Source: Actinomadura hibisca NBRC 15177 (GTDB lineage Bacteria > Actinomycetota > Actinomycetes > Streptosporangiales > Streptosporangiaceae). From it: a stretch of 64,000 nt of DNA. The DNA is taken from NCBI RefSeq assembly GCF_001552635.1, contig NZ_BCRO01000018.1, positions 119,503-183,502 of the forward strand. Reading direction: 5' to 3'. The first letter of the stretch is position 1. The number at the start of each line of letters is the position of its first letter. The notes beneath the pieces are model-generated. The model ran no database searches. It worked only from the letters and a program-made list of their open reading frames with translations, and was not told where the DNA came from. Positions 8,361 through 16,602 of this stretch are shown here, in pieces. Both the position numbers and the translations under genes were made by a program.

Positions 8361-9220
8361 CGGTTCTCCTCCCGCCAGACGCGCACGGCGTCCTGGTAGG
8401 CGGCCTCGTCGCCGGACAGGAAACGTTCGCGGAACGCCGCCCACTGCCCGGGATCGGCGGCGGCCTTGGCGTAGAGCCGCTGGAACGCCTCGTCCCGGCC
8501 GTGGTCGGGGACGCAGTCGGTGAAGTGCGCGCCGTTCGGGGTCTCCACCACGCCCGTCACGTGCGCGCGACTGAGCAGCAGGGACTGGACGGGCCCCTCC
8601 TTCAGCAGGTCGGCGGTGTCCACCAGGCGCTCGCACGACACGTAGGCGCGGTCGGCGGCCTTGGCGAACAGGTCGTCCATGTAGGGGTCGGGGCCCAGGT
8701 ACTGGGCGTTGCCGCGCGCGTCGGCGCGGTTCATGTGGATCAGCGCGGCGTCCATCGTCAGCGCGGGGACCGCCACCAGCTCGGTGCCGTCGTCGTAGGG
8801 CGAGCGCACCGTCTTCAGGCCCGGGTTGACGCGCATCACGTCCGAGCCGAGCCCGACGGGGGTGGGCAGGAACGGCAGCCGGTGCGCCGCCGCGTACAGC
8901 CCGAACATGAACATGCCCTCGTCGTACTCGGTCAGCTCGATCGCGCCGTCCTGGCGGGCCTGCCGGAAGTGCGGCTCCAGCGGGATCGAGTCGAGCGTGA
9001 CGAACGCCGTCACCAGCCGCCGCACCTTCCCCGCCGCGCACAGCAGCCCGACGTCGGGGCCGCCGTAGGACACCACCGTCAGGTCGGTGAGGTCCGAGCG
9101 CAGGATCTCGCGGACCAGCGCCATCGGCTTGCGCCGCGACCCCCAGCCGCCGATCCCGAGCGTCATGCCGCTGTCCAGCGACGCGACGACCCCGGCGGCC
9201 GTCATGACCTTGCCGCCCAT
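8357..9220 (-). CDS. ipdA: CoA-transferase-like alpha subunit, IpdA-like
   Basis: Alpha subunit of the IpdAB ring-opening hydrolase. The N-terminus shows the IpdA signature SGMTLGIGGWGSRRKPMALV, followed by DLTVVSYGGPDVGLLCAAGK and the LTEYDEGMFMFGL segment in the position of the catalytic Glu. The ATG at 9220 is chosen because GGAGGGG lies 6-7 bases before it and gives 287 residues, close to the mycobacterial protein. Alternatives are ATG 9235 or GTG 9238, which overlap the echA20 stop. Located between echA20 and ipdB, as in Mycobacterium. Confidence 0.88.
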   Translation of the reverse strand: MGGKVMTAAGVVASLDSGMTLGIGGWGSRRKPMALVREILRSDLTDLTVVSYGGPDVGLLCAAGKVRRLVTAFVTLDSIPLEPHFRQARQDGAIELTEYDEGMFMFGLYAAAHRLPFLPTPVGLGSDVMRVNPGLKTVRSPYDDGTELVAVPALTMDAALIHMNRADARGNAQYLGPDPYMDDLFAKAADRAYVSCERLVDTADLLKEGPVQSLLLSRAHVTGVVETPNGAHFTDCVPDHGRDEAFQRLYAKAAADPGQWAAFRERFLSGDEAAYQDAVRVWREENR

Positions 9221-9234
9221 CGCCTGCCCCTCCA

Positions 9235-9984
9235 TCACTCGGCCCCCTTCGCCACGAAGGCGTCGCGGTGCTCGTCGCCCGCGCCCATCAGGTTCAGCTC
9301 GAAGGTGAAGCCCTGCTCGAAGCGGTAGCTGCGCCGCACGTCCACCGGGTCGATGCCATTCAGCGACTCCTTGGCCCGGCGGATCACGTACCGGTCCTTG
9401 GCGGCGATGCTCCCGGCGACCTCCAGCGCGCGCTCCCGGAGGCGGTCGGCGGGCACCACGTCCAGCACCGAGCCGTGGTGGTGCAGCTCGGCGGCGGTGA
9501 CGTTGCGGCAGGTGTACACCATGGCCCGCATCAGGTGCTGGGGCACCAGCCGGGCCAGGTGGGTGGCCGCGCCGAGCGCGCCCCGGTCCACCTCCGGCAG
9601 CCCGAAGTAGGCGTCCTCGGCCGCCACGACGATGTCGGCGTTCCCGGCCAGCCCGACGCCGCCGCCCAGGCAGAACCCGTGCACCGCCGCGACGACCGGC
9701 ACCTCGCACTCGTAGACGGCCGCGAACGCCGCGAAGCAGCCCCGGTTGGCCCCCACCAGGGCGGTGTGCCCCGTGGTGGCCTGCATCTCCTTGATGTCCA
9801 CTCCGGCGTTGAAGCCGCGGCCCTCGGCGCGCAGCACGACGGCGCCGACCTCCGGGTCGCGCCCGGCCGCCAGCACCGCCTCGGCCAGCTCGAACCACCC
9901 GGCCACGGTCAGGGCGTTGACCGGCGGCGCGGCGACGACGATCTCGGCGACCCCGTCCGGACGGGTCGTGGTGGCGATTCCCAT
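9235..9984 (-). CDS. echA20: Enoyl-CoA hydratase/isomerase, EchA20-like
   Basis: Crotonase-superfamily protein of 249 residues, first gene of the minus-strand steroid-ring operon. Oxyanion-hole motifs are FNAGVDIKEM and GFCLGGGVGLAGNADIVVA. In place of the second catalytic Glu region it has FGLPEVDRGALGAATHLARLVP, the pattern of EchA20 (Rv3550), which hydrolyses the D ring of a steroid-derived CoA thioester. Length and the following ipdA-ipdB-ipdC genes match the Rv3550-Rv3553 order. The ATG lies 66 bases from the divergent SDR gene, so one control region probably serves both operons. Confidence 0.87.
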   Translation of the reverse strand: MGIATTTRPDGVAEIVVAAPPVNALTVAGWFELAEAVLAAGRDPEVGAVVLRAEGRGFNAGVDIKEMQATTGHTALVGANRGCFAAFAAVYECEVPVVAAVHGFCLGGGVGLAGNADIVVAAEDAYFGLPEVDRGALGAATHLARLVPQHLMRAMVYTCRNVTAAELHHHGSVLDVVPADRLRERALEVAGSIAAKDRYVIRRAKESLNGIDPVDVRRSYRFEQGFTFELNLMGAGDEHRDAFVAKGAE

Positions 9985-9999
9985 GCGCTACCTTTCCAC

Positions 10000-10013
10000 C
10001 AAACATTTGTTAG
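10000..10013. promoter_or_regulatory. Candidate operator between divergent steroid-ring operons
   Basis: CAAACATTTGTTAG is a near-palindrome with core AACA-TT-TGTT at 10002-10011, the only A/T-rich patch in the 66-base divergent gap. In mycobacteria the orthologous block is controlled by the TetR-type repressor KstR2. The motif here resembles, but does not equal, the published KstR2 or KstR boxes, so a KstR2-like repressor site is an inference. Confidence 0.45.
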
Positions 10014-10050
10014 AACTGACCGTAGCAGTCACCGCGGAGAGGGGAGAAGC

Positions 10051-10824
10051 GTGCTGAGCCTGGATCTGAGCGGCCGGACCGCCGTCGTCACCGGAGGGGT
10101 GCGCGGCGTCGGCCTCGGCATCAGCCGCGCCTTCCTGGAGGCCGGGGCCGAGGTCGTCGCGGTGGCCCGGCGCGAGCCGGACGCCCTGCCCGAGGCGGGG
10201 GGACGCACCGCGCGCTTCGCCTCCCTGGACGTGCGCGACCCCAACGCCGCCCAGGCGTTCTTCGCCTCCCTGGACCGGGTGGACGTGCTGGTCAACAACG
10301 CGGGCGGCACCCCGTACCTGCCGGTCTCCGACGGCGAGGTCCGCACCCACGTCAAGCTCATCGAGCTGAACCTGACCTCGGCGCTGATCATGTCCCGCGC
10401 CGCCGCCGCCCGGATGCGCGAGCTGGACTCCGGCGGCTCGATCGTCAACATCAGCAGCGTCAGCGGGACGCGCCCCTCGCCCGGCACCGCCGCCTACGGC
10501 GCGGCCAAGGCGGGCCTGGAGAGCCTGACCGCGTCGCTGGCCGTGGAGTGGGCCCCGCGCGTCCGCGTGAACGCGGTGACGCTCGGCATGGTCCGCACCG
10601 AGCAGTCCCACCTGCACTACGGCGACGAGGCGGGCGTCGCCGCCGTCGAGCGCACCGTGCCGCTCGGCCGCCTCGCCGACCCCCACGACGTCGGCTCGGC
10701 CTGCGTGTTCCTGGCCTCCGACCTGGCCGGGTACGTCACCGGGTCCGCGCTGCTGCTGCACGGCGGGGGAGAGCGCCCCGCCTTCCTGGACGCCGCCACC
10801 GCCAACAAGGAGGACGCGAAGTGA
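10051..10824 (+). CDS. SDR family oxidoreductase (Rv3549c-like)
   Basis: Short-chain dehydrogenase of 257 residues with cofactor motif TGGVRGVG near residue 14, NNAG in VLVNNAGG, and catalytic YGAAK near residue 150 preceded by Ser in VNISSVSG. The GTG start follows GGAGAGGGGAG. By position, divergent from echA20 and followed by a second SDR, it corresponds to mycobacterial Rv3549c, a member of the KstR2 regulon thought to act in steroid C/D-ring breakdown. The last codons carry AGGAGG for the next gene, whose GTG overlaps this stop. Confidence 0.85.
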   Translation: MLSLDLSGRTAVVTGGVRGVGLGISRAFLEAGAEVVAVARREPDALPEAGGRTARFASLDVRDPNAAQAFFASLDRVDVLVNNAGGTPYLPVSDGEVRTHVKLIELNLTSALIMSRAAAARMRELDSGGSIVNISSVSGTRPSPGTAAYGAAKAGLESLTASLAVEWAPRVRVNAVTLGMVRTEQSHLHYGDEAGVAAVERTVPLGRLADPHDVGSACVFLASDLAGYVTGSALLLHGGGERPAFLDAATANKEDAK

Positions 10825-11729
10825 TCTGTGAGGACCGCGTGGTCGCCGTGACCGGGGCCGGGCGCGGGCTCGGCCGCGCGCACGCGCTGGAGTTCGCCCG
10901 CCAGGGGGCCGCCGTCGTGGTCAACGACCTCGGCGTGGCCCGCGACGGCACCGGCGCGGCCTCCGGCGGCCCCGCCCAGGAGGTCGTGGCCGAGATCGAG
11001 GCGCTGGGCGGCCGGGCGGTCGCCAGCGGTGACGACATCGCCACCGACGCCGGCGCGGCGGCGCTGGTCGCCACCGCCGTCGAGCACTTCGGGCGGCTGG
11101 ACGTGCTGGTCAACAACGCCGGGTTCCTGCGCGACCGGATGTTGATCAACCTGTCCGAGGAGGAGTGGGACGCGGTCATGCGGGTGCACCTGAAGGGGCA
11201 CTTCCTGCCGCTCAAGCACGCCGGGCGGTACTGGCGGGCCGAGAGCAAGGCGGGCCGCCCGGTGGACGGACGCGTGATCAACACCTCCTCCGGCGCGGGC
11301 CTGCTCGGCAGCGTCGGCCAGGGCAACTACTCCGCCGCCAAGGCCGGGATCGTCGGCCTGACGCTGGTCGCCTCGGCCGAGCTGGGCCGCTACGGGGTGA
11401 CGGTGAACGCGATCGCGCCCGCCGCGCGCACCCGCATGACCGAGGAGGTGTTCGCGCAGACCATGGCCGCGCCCGGCGAGGGTGAGTTCGACGCGATGGC
11501 GCCCGAGAACGTGTCGCCGCTGGTGGTGTGGCTGGGGTCGGCGGACTCGCGCGGGATCACCGGGCGGGTCTTCGAGGCCGAGGGCGGCAGGATCTGCGTG
11601 ATGGACGGGTTCCGGCACGGGCCCGTCGCCGACAAGGGCGCCCGCTGGGACCCCGCCGAGGTCGGCCCGGTCGTCGCCGACCTGCTCGCCAAGGCCCCCG
11701 CGCCCGAGCCCGTCTACGGGGCCGGATGA
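10821..11729 (+). CDS. SDR family oxidoreductase (Rv3548c-like)
   Basis: Short-chain dehydrogenase of 302 residues, longer than the classical type. It starts VICEDRVVAVTGAGRGLGR, close to Rv3548c, and resembles the dehydrogenase half of multifunctional beta-oxidation enzymes (VVVNDLGVARDGTG insert). Catalytic residues appear in INTSSGAGLLGSVGQGNYSAAK. GTG overlaps the previous stop (GTGA), with AGGAGG at 10808-10813 as ribosome site, indicating coupling. Probably a 3-hydroxyacyl-CoA-type dehydrogenase for a steroid-derived intermediate; the exact step is not established by sequence. Confidence 0.85.
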   Translation: MICEDRVVAVTGAGRGLGRAHALEFARQGAAVVVNDLGVARDGTGAASGGPAQEVVAEIEALGGRAVASGDDIATDAGAAALVATAVEHFGRLDVLVNNAGFLRDRMLINLSEEEWDAVMRVHLKGHFLPLKHAGRYWRAESKAGRPVDGRVINTSSGAGLLGSVGQGNYSAAKAGIVGLTLVASAELGRYGVTVNAIAPAARTRMTEEVFAQTMAAPGEGEFDAMAPENVSPLVVWLGSADSRGITGRVFEAEGGRICVMDGFRHGPVADKGARWDPAEVGPVVADLLAKAPAPEPVYGAG

Positions 11730-11741
11730 TCCCCTGGTGTT

Positions 11742-11778
11742 CGGGAGAGGCCGGTCTTGGTCAGACCGGCCTCTCCCG
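11742..11778. terminator. Bidirectional terminator between convergent operons
   Basis: A perfect 16-bp stem: CGGGAGAGGCCGGTCT (11742-11757) and its reverse complement (11763-11778) with a 5-base loop. It lies between the stop of the plus-strand SDR gene and the TAA of the minus-strand acyltransferase, so it can serve both. Confidence 0.85.
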
Positions 11779-11781
11779 GGG

Positions 11782-13593
11782 TTACCCGGCGGCCAGCAGC
11801 TCCCGGATCTCGGCCACGGCCCGGCGCAGCTCGTCGGCGAACGCCTCCATCGCGCCCGCCACCGTGCGCGGCGTGCTCAGGTAGACGTTGAACCGGTCGG
11901 GCAGCAGCACGTAGGCGACGCCGATGCACTTGTCGCTGGTCGCGCCGAACCCGAAGTACCGGATGTTGGCCGACGGCGCGGAGCTGGTGCTCAGGTAGTC
12001 GTCGCGCATCGTGGTCCAGCCCGGCGACCCGTACAGCGCCAGCGGTTCGACGGCGTCCAGCTCCGCGCCGCGCCGCTTCTGGACGAGCTGCAACTCCCAC
12101 AGGTGCTGCTCGGGGGCCTGCCCGGCCTGGCACTCCTTGGCGCGCGCCACGTGCGCCTCGGCGGCGGACCGGAACGCCTCGCGCCGGGTCGCGGCGTCGG
12201 CCCCCCGGTCATCCATCACGGTCACGAACCGCACGATCTCGGGCGTCACCACGCGCATCGCCTCGGTGCGGCCGTTGCGGTACTGGCGCGTGGCGATCGA
12301 CTCGTAGGTGGCGCCGGTCAGGCCCTTGGCGCGCCGGTGCGCGAGCTGGTACGCCATCTGCACGAACGCGTCGGGCGAGCAGCCCAGCCGCTTGGCGTCG
12401 TCGCCGCCGAAGTCGTCGAACGCCACGGTGGTGGTCGCGGTGGCCGCCGCGTACGCCGCGAACGACTCGGCGGCCCGGCGCACCGCCGCGCGCAGCGCAT
12501 CGTCCAGCACGAACTCCACCGACTCGACGGCGGGCGTGCCCTGCGCGGTCGCGCCCGACGCTTGCGACTGCTGCTCGGCGGGCGCGCCGAGCAGCGCGTC
12601 CACGAAGCTGAGCACGGTCGTGCCGTCCAGGCCGCAGTGCTCGACGTTGATCCCGGCCGTGCCGTCGGCGAAGACGATCAGCGAGACCGCCTTGTCGAAC
12701 CACCGGTTGCCGCTGTCGCCGTGCAGCAGGTGGTCGCAGGCGTCCAGGTCATTGCGCGGCGCGAAGTCCTCCAGACACACGCAGAACAGCGCGGTCTCCA
12801 CGTCGTCCAGCGACGCGGCGTTGCCCGGGTCGAGGGCGAGCAGCGCCGCGCGCGTCCCCGCCCACTCCGCGCGCGCCATGGTGGTGAGGTGCCCCACCGA
12901 CGTGTCGGCCTCGGCCGGAGCCGCCCCGGCCTTCATGACCGTGCGCAACCCTTCCCGGTACTCCTCCAGCGTGTGGGGGACGCCGCCCTCGCCCAGCACG
13001 TCCATCCGGAACATGCGGCCCCGGAAGAACACCACGATGTGCCGCGCCCGCGACGGGCCGGGCCACTCGTCGGTGTAGGGCACGCGCACGGTGTCCTGGA
13101 CCTCGCCGGGGATGCGCGTGGCCGAGAACAGGTACTTGTTCTGCTCCATCGACAGCGGCCTGCCGCGCTGGAGCACCGGCTCGACGCGCTCCTCGTCCAG
13201 CAGCAGCTTGTAGGCGACCGCGCCCGCGATCAGGTCGGCGGCGCGCTCCACCTGCTCCTGGCCGGTGTCCTGGAACAGGAAGAAGAAGTTGGCGTTCAGC
13301 GCGATGCGGTCGCGGCGGCCGAGGTAGCGGTAGGGCCAGAACGTGTCGAGCCAGCTGCGCACGCCGGACTCGGCGTCGTAGCGCTCCAGCGCCGCGTGCA
13401 GCTTGCGCGCCGCGCTGTCGGGCCGCAGGAAGGCGGCCACGGCGGCCTCGGTCTCGGCCAGCTCACCGGCGGTCAGCAGCGGCGAACACCACTGGAGGAA
13501 CCGTTGGCAACTGTCCTCCAACGTGGGCAGCGGCACGCGCGGCAGATGGTCCTCGTGGCCGAAGGTGGAGGTGGGGGAGGGGCTGGTGTTCAA
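11782..13593 (-). CDS. Choline/carnitine O-acyltransferase family protein
   Basis: Full-length member (603 residues) of a family that is mainly eukaryotic and transfers acyl groups between CoA and the hydroxyl of carnitine or choline. The catalytic motif is intact as NVEHCGLDG (His about 319, Asp about 323), and the STS-type motif is present as YLSTSSAPSANIRYFGFGA. I chose the TTG at 13593 because GAGGA lies 5 bases upstream and TTGA overlaps the stop of the methyltransferase gene by 4 bases. Co-translation with a methyltransferase and an Fe/2-oxoglutarate oxygenase suggests it acylates a product of those enzymes. The acceptor may be a carnitine-like hydroxylated, methylated amine, but this is inference. 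Confidence 0.87.
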   Translation of the reverse strand: MNTSPSPTSTFGHEDHLPRVPLPTLEDSCQRFLQWCSPLLTAGELAETEAAVAAFLRPDSAARKLHAALERYDAESGVRSWLDTFWPYRYLGRRDRIALNANFFFLFQDTGQEQVERAADLIAGAVAYKLLLDEERVEPVLQRGRPLSMEQNKYLFSATRIPGEVQDTVRVPYTDEWPGPSRARHIVVFFRGRMFRMDVLGEGGVPHTLEEYREGLRTVMKAGAAPAEADTSVGHLTTMARAEWAGTRAALLALDPGNAASLDDVETALFCVCLEDFAPRNDLDACDHLLHGDSGNRWFDKAVSLIVFADGTAGINVEHCGLDGTTVLSFVDALLGAPAEQQSQASGATAQGTPAVESVEFVLDDALRAAVRRAAESFAAYAAATATTTVAFDDFGGDDAKRLGCSPDAFVQMAYQLAHRRAKGLTGATYESIATRQYRNGRTEAMRVVTPEIVRFVTVMDDRGADAATRREAFRSAAEAHVARAKECQAGQAPEQHLWELQLVQKRRGAELDAVEPLALYGSPGWTTMRDDYLSTSSAPSANIRYFGFGATSDKCIGVAYVLLPDRFNVYLSTPRTVAGAMEAFADELRRAVAEIRELLAAG

Positions 13594-14450
13594 TGCGTTC
13601 CTCGTTCGGGACGGTTCCGGGGACGGGACAGGTAGAGCCGGGCGTAGAACCAGCCGTCGGTTTCCAGGCCGCCGGGGTCCACGCCGAGGTCGGACAGGGT
13701 GTCCAGGACGAGCGCCTGCTCCTCGCCGGTGGCGAAGCGGCGCTGCTTGAACAGCAGCTCGGACCGCTCGGTGCGGTATCCGGCGGCGTCCAGCAGGTCC
13801 TCGACGGGGTCGAAGGGGAACATGCGCAGCACGAAGTGCGCCATCCACGGCCGCCGCCCGGCCTCGGCGTTGGCCTCCAGGACCCGCGCGATCGTGCGGT
13901 GGGTGACGTAGCCCAGGCAGCCGGTGGAGACGACCAGGTCGGCGGCCAGCCGCCGCCGTTGCTCCTCGGTGGGGTCGGCGGACTCCAGGTCGGCGTGCAC
14001 CGCGTCGTCGAGGAACCCGGCGGCCAGCGCGTAGGCCAGCGCGTCGCCGGAGGCGTCCAGGCCCACGAAGCGGACGCCGCCGCCGTCGCGCGCGGCGACC
14101 ATCTCGCGGTCGTGCGCCAGCAGGGCGGCCCGGTCCCGCCGTGCGGCGTCCGGACCGGCGTAGCGCTCGTACAGCTCGTCCATGGTCGCGTCGCATCTCG
14201 CCAGGGCGGCGTTGATCCCGTAGGAGCAGCCGATGTCCAGCACGGTGGTGTCTGACACGTTGGTGTCCAGCACGGTGTGCTGGGAGACCGGCCGCGATTC
14301 ACGGTACTCTCGGGCCAGCGCCGCGAAGTGCGGTTTCGCCAACTGGGGGATCTGGTACTCCAGCGGCCGCAACGTGCCGAAGTAGGAGCGCGGGTCGGGC
14401 TGAGAGTAGATGTGGTCCAGGGAGATCTTTCCGGTCGTTCCGACGTCCAT
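13590..14450 (-). CDS. Class I SAM-dependent methyltransferase
   Basis: Rossmann-fold methyltransferase of 286 residues. Motif I is VLDIGCSYGINAALARC near residue 70. It is followed by an unusual inserted segment (DATMDELYERYAGPDAARR) before the acidic motif II RFVGLDASGDALAYA. Motif IV is ADLVVSTGCLGYVTHRT. Beyond the SAM fold I do not recognise a named subfamily. It is the middle gene of the three-gene cassette, and its stop overlaps the TTG of the carnitine-acyltransferase-like gene. The gene partners suggest N- or O-methylation of a small molecule, but no substrate is visible. Confidence 0.82.
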   Translation of the reverse strand: MDVGTTGKISLDHIYSQPDPRSYFGTLRPLEYQIPQLAKPHFAALAREYRESRPVSQHTVLDTNVSDTTVLDIGCSYGINAALARCDATMDELYERYAGPDAARRDRAALLAHDREMVAARDGGGVRFVGLDASGDALAYALAAGFLDDAVHADLESADPTEEQRRRLAADLVVSTGCLGYVTHRTIARVLEANAEAGRRPWMAHFVLRMFPFDPVEDLLDAAGYRTERSELLFKQRRFATGEEQALVLDTLSDLGVDPGGLETDGWFYARLYLSRPRNRPERGTH

Positions 14451-14506
14451 GGGGCGCCTTTCTGCGGGGGAGGGCCGGGCGGGGCGGCGGGGCTCGCGCG
14501 GGCCCG

Positions 14507-15391
14507 TCAGTCCAGGAGCCGGTCTCCCCGCACGGCGTTGCCCTCGGCCGCCAGGTGCGCGGGCAGCACCCGCCCGAACAGCTGCCGGGTGCGCGCCACG
14601 CTGCCCACCACGCCCGGCCGCGCGCTGTAGGCGAAGATCGCCGAGTGGCGGGCGGTGCCGCCGCGCACCGTGCTCACCCGGTGCAGCGAGTAGCGGCCCT
14701 TGAACAGCTGGAGGTCGCCCGGCCGCAGCGCCAGTCGCCGGACCAGCCGGTCGCCGCGGCCTTCCAGGACGTCGCGGACGTCGCGGAGGTTCTCCGCCTC
14801 GGCGGAACGGATGTTGGGGCAGTATTCGAAGGCCCCGCCCTCGGCCGATTCCTGGGTGAGCATGCTGACGGTGAACTCGTTGGTGTCGAAGTGCCAGGGG
14901 TGTTCCATGCCGGGATTGACGACGTTCAGGCACAACCCCGACAACGGATCGGCCAGTTCGTGCACCTCGGCCAGCCCGAAGCAGGCGGCGACGAAACGCT
15001 GGAACTCCGCGCTCGAATACAGCCGCGCGATGATCGTTTCCGGTGGAATACGATCGCGCGCCACAAAGGCGTTGCCGCGCCGGATCCGGATGCGCCCCGG
15101 ATGCCCTTCGGGCAGGTCGGCGTCCAGGGGGATGTTGTAGGCGTTGACGGTCTCCACGTCGTAGTGCGCCAGCGGGGCCAGCCCGGCGCCCTCGCGGCGC
15201 AGGTCGCCGTGCCGGCCGGCGGGCACGAAGCCGGGCAGGACGCTGCATCCCGTCGCGGCGAGGTCGCGCCGGGTCCGCGCGACCACCGCCGCGAGGGCGG
15301 GGCCGCCGGGGTCGGCCAGCGGGTAGCGGGCGGTGTCGATCAGGTCGATGAGGGGGCCGGTCGCCTGCGAGGTGCTCTGCGAGGTGCTCAT
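14507..15391 (-). CDS. Fe(II)/2-oxoglutarate-dependent dioxygenase-like protein
   Basis: Predicted non-haem iron oxygenase of 294 residues. The facial triad is visible as His167-x-Asp169 in HPWHFDTNEF and a distal His237 in YSLHRVSTVRGG, with a nearby Arg suited to bind 2-oxoglutarate. It resembles the phytanoyl-CoA/proline-hydroxylase-type branch rather than TauD. The ATG at 15391 follows a GAGAGGA site; an upstream in-frame ATG at 15514 adds unlikely low-quality sequence. It is the first gene of the cassette with the methyltransferase (56-base gap) and the acyltransferase. It would supply a hydroxyl group for later acylation, which is an inference from gene context. Confidence 0.82.
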   Translation of the reverse strand: MSTSQSTSQATGPLIDLIDTARYPLADPGGPALAAVVARTRRDLAATGCSVLPGFVPAGRHGDLRREGAGLAPLAHYDVETVNAYNIPLDADLPEGHPGRIRIRRGNAFVARDRIPPETIIARLYSSAEFQRFVAACFGLAEVHELADPLSGLCLNVVNPGMEHPWHFDTNEFTVSMLTQESAEGGAFEYCPNIRSAEAENLRDVRDVLEGRGDRLVRRLALRPGDLQLFKGRYSLHRVSTVRGGTARHSAIFAYSARPGVVGSVARTRQLFGRVLPAHLAAEGNAVRGDRLLD

Positions 15392-15792
15392 GGGGGTCCT
15401 CTCCGCGCGCCGCAACACCCGCCGCGCCGGCGGGGCCCGGCCGGCCCGGTGATCGCGAACCTCCTCGGGTTCTAGCACAGCGCCCGCGGGCCATTCATGA
15501 TCGATATTTGTCACCGGGTGCGCGCCCGTTTTCGGGCCGCACTCGTGACCTGTGGATTCGGCGATCCGTTCCCGCGACCTCGCGGCCGATAAACCGGCCC
15601 AATGTGGTCTATATCACCAGGCATTGCGCAGAGTTGCGGTGATCTTCGCCGTTTCCGGGCCGCCCATTGCGGGACGTTCGCTCGCCATAGGCGCACGGCC
15701 GTGCGAACGTGGAAGTCGCCGAACCGTCCGCCTCGCGAAGGCGTCGTAAAGGCCGAGGTATCGCGGCAGACGATTCCGAAAGGCCGGTGGAG
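15392..15792. other. Divergent intergenic region of about 400 bases
   Basis: Comparatively A/T-rich spacer between the dioxygenase cassette (minus) and the ferric-reductase-like gene (plus). It probably carries both promoters. On the minus strand TAGAAC near 15474-15469 could be a -10 box. On the plus side a short TGGT-N7-ACCA inverted repeat lies at about 15605-15619. I see no convincing gene; open frames here lack normal codon bias. Confidence 0.5.
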
Positions 15793-16602
15793 ATGGTTCC
15801 CGACCGTCGTTCCTCCTCCGGGCCCCCGCCGCCCGGCGATCATCCGGGCACCGGGCGCGGGCTCGCGCACGAGATGACGATGGGCTTCGGCGTGGGAACG
15901 GGCACGACGCCGGAACCGGCGGCCCCCGCCCGGCGACGCCGACGGACCGTCGGCCCGCGTCGGCGTGTGCCCGCTCCGCTCCTGCTCTTGGGCGGCGCGG
16001 CCCTGACGGCGCTGGGCCTGCTGCTCGGCCTCGCCGTCTCCCTCGGCTGGACCGGTCCCGCCGCCCGCGCGACCGGCCGCTTCCTCGACTTCTACGGCGG
16101 GGTGTTCAGCCTGGTCGCGCTCTCCCTGGCGGTCATGGTCGGGCTGCTGGCCACCGACCGGGCCCTGCTGTCGCCGGGCCACCGGGTGCGCGCCCAGGCC
16201 GTGCACCGCGGCTTCGCCTTCGTCGCGGTGGCGACGCTGGCGCTGCACCTGGCCACCCAGCTCGCCCGGCACCGGGTCGGGCCGCTGGAGGCGCTGGTCC
16301 CGACCGGCGGCGATCACCTGGCCGACTACGGGCTGGGCACGCTGGCCTGCCACCTGATGGTCGTCGCGATCGGCAGCGGGATCGTGCGCGGCCGGTTCGC
16401 CGCGAGCGGGCGGCCGTGGATGTGGCGCGCGCTGCACCTGACCGCCTACCTGGCCTGGCCGGTCGCCGTCGCCCACGGCCTCACCTCCGGCCGCGAGCCC
16501 GCCGCCTGGGTCACCGCCGCGTACCTGCTGTGCCTGGCCGGGGTGGCGCTGGCGCTGGTCGCCCGGCCGTTCCTGGCGCGGCACGCCGGGAGGGCCCGGT
16601 GA
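15793..16602 (+). CDS. Ferric-reductase-like transmembrane cytochrome b
   Basis: Membrane protein of about 269 residues with a basic, Pro-rich N-terminus and about six hydrophobic segments starting at LLLLGGAALTALGLLLGLAVSL. Histidines are spaced within helices as in haem-binding ferric-reductase-like domains (HRGFAFVAVATLALHLATQL, LACHLMVVAIGSG, RALHLTAYLAWPVAVAHGL). It would carry electrons across the membrane on two haems. GTGA overlap with the next gene, a NuoF-ferredoxin-like protein, points to a membrane reductase complex. The start is uncertain: ATG 15793, 15874 and 15880 are all possible. Confidence 0.75.
   Translation: MVPDRRSSSGPPPPGDHPGTGRGLAHEMTMGFGVGTGTTPEPAAPARRRRRTVGPRRRVPAPLLLLGGAALTALGLLLGLAVSLGWTGPAARATGRFLDFYGGVFSLVALSLAVMVGLLATDRALLSPGHRVRAQAVHRGFAFVAVATLALHLATQLARHRVGPLEALVPTGGDHLADYGLGTLACHLMVVAIGSGIVRGRFAASGRPWMWRALHLTAYLAWPVAVAHGLTSGREPAAWVTAAYLLCLAGVALALVARPFLARHAGRAR

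Noticed and set aside
7614..9220. Ordinary 3-oxoacid CoA-transferase pair
   Set aside because: Sequence blocks (GGWGSRRKPMA and others) and gene order match IpdAB, which is a hydrolase rather than a CoA-transferase.
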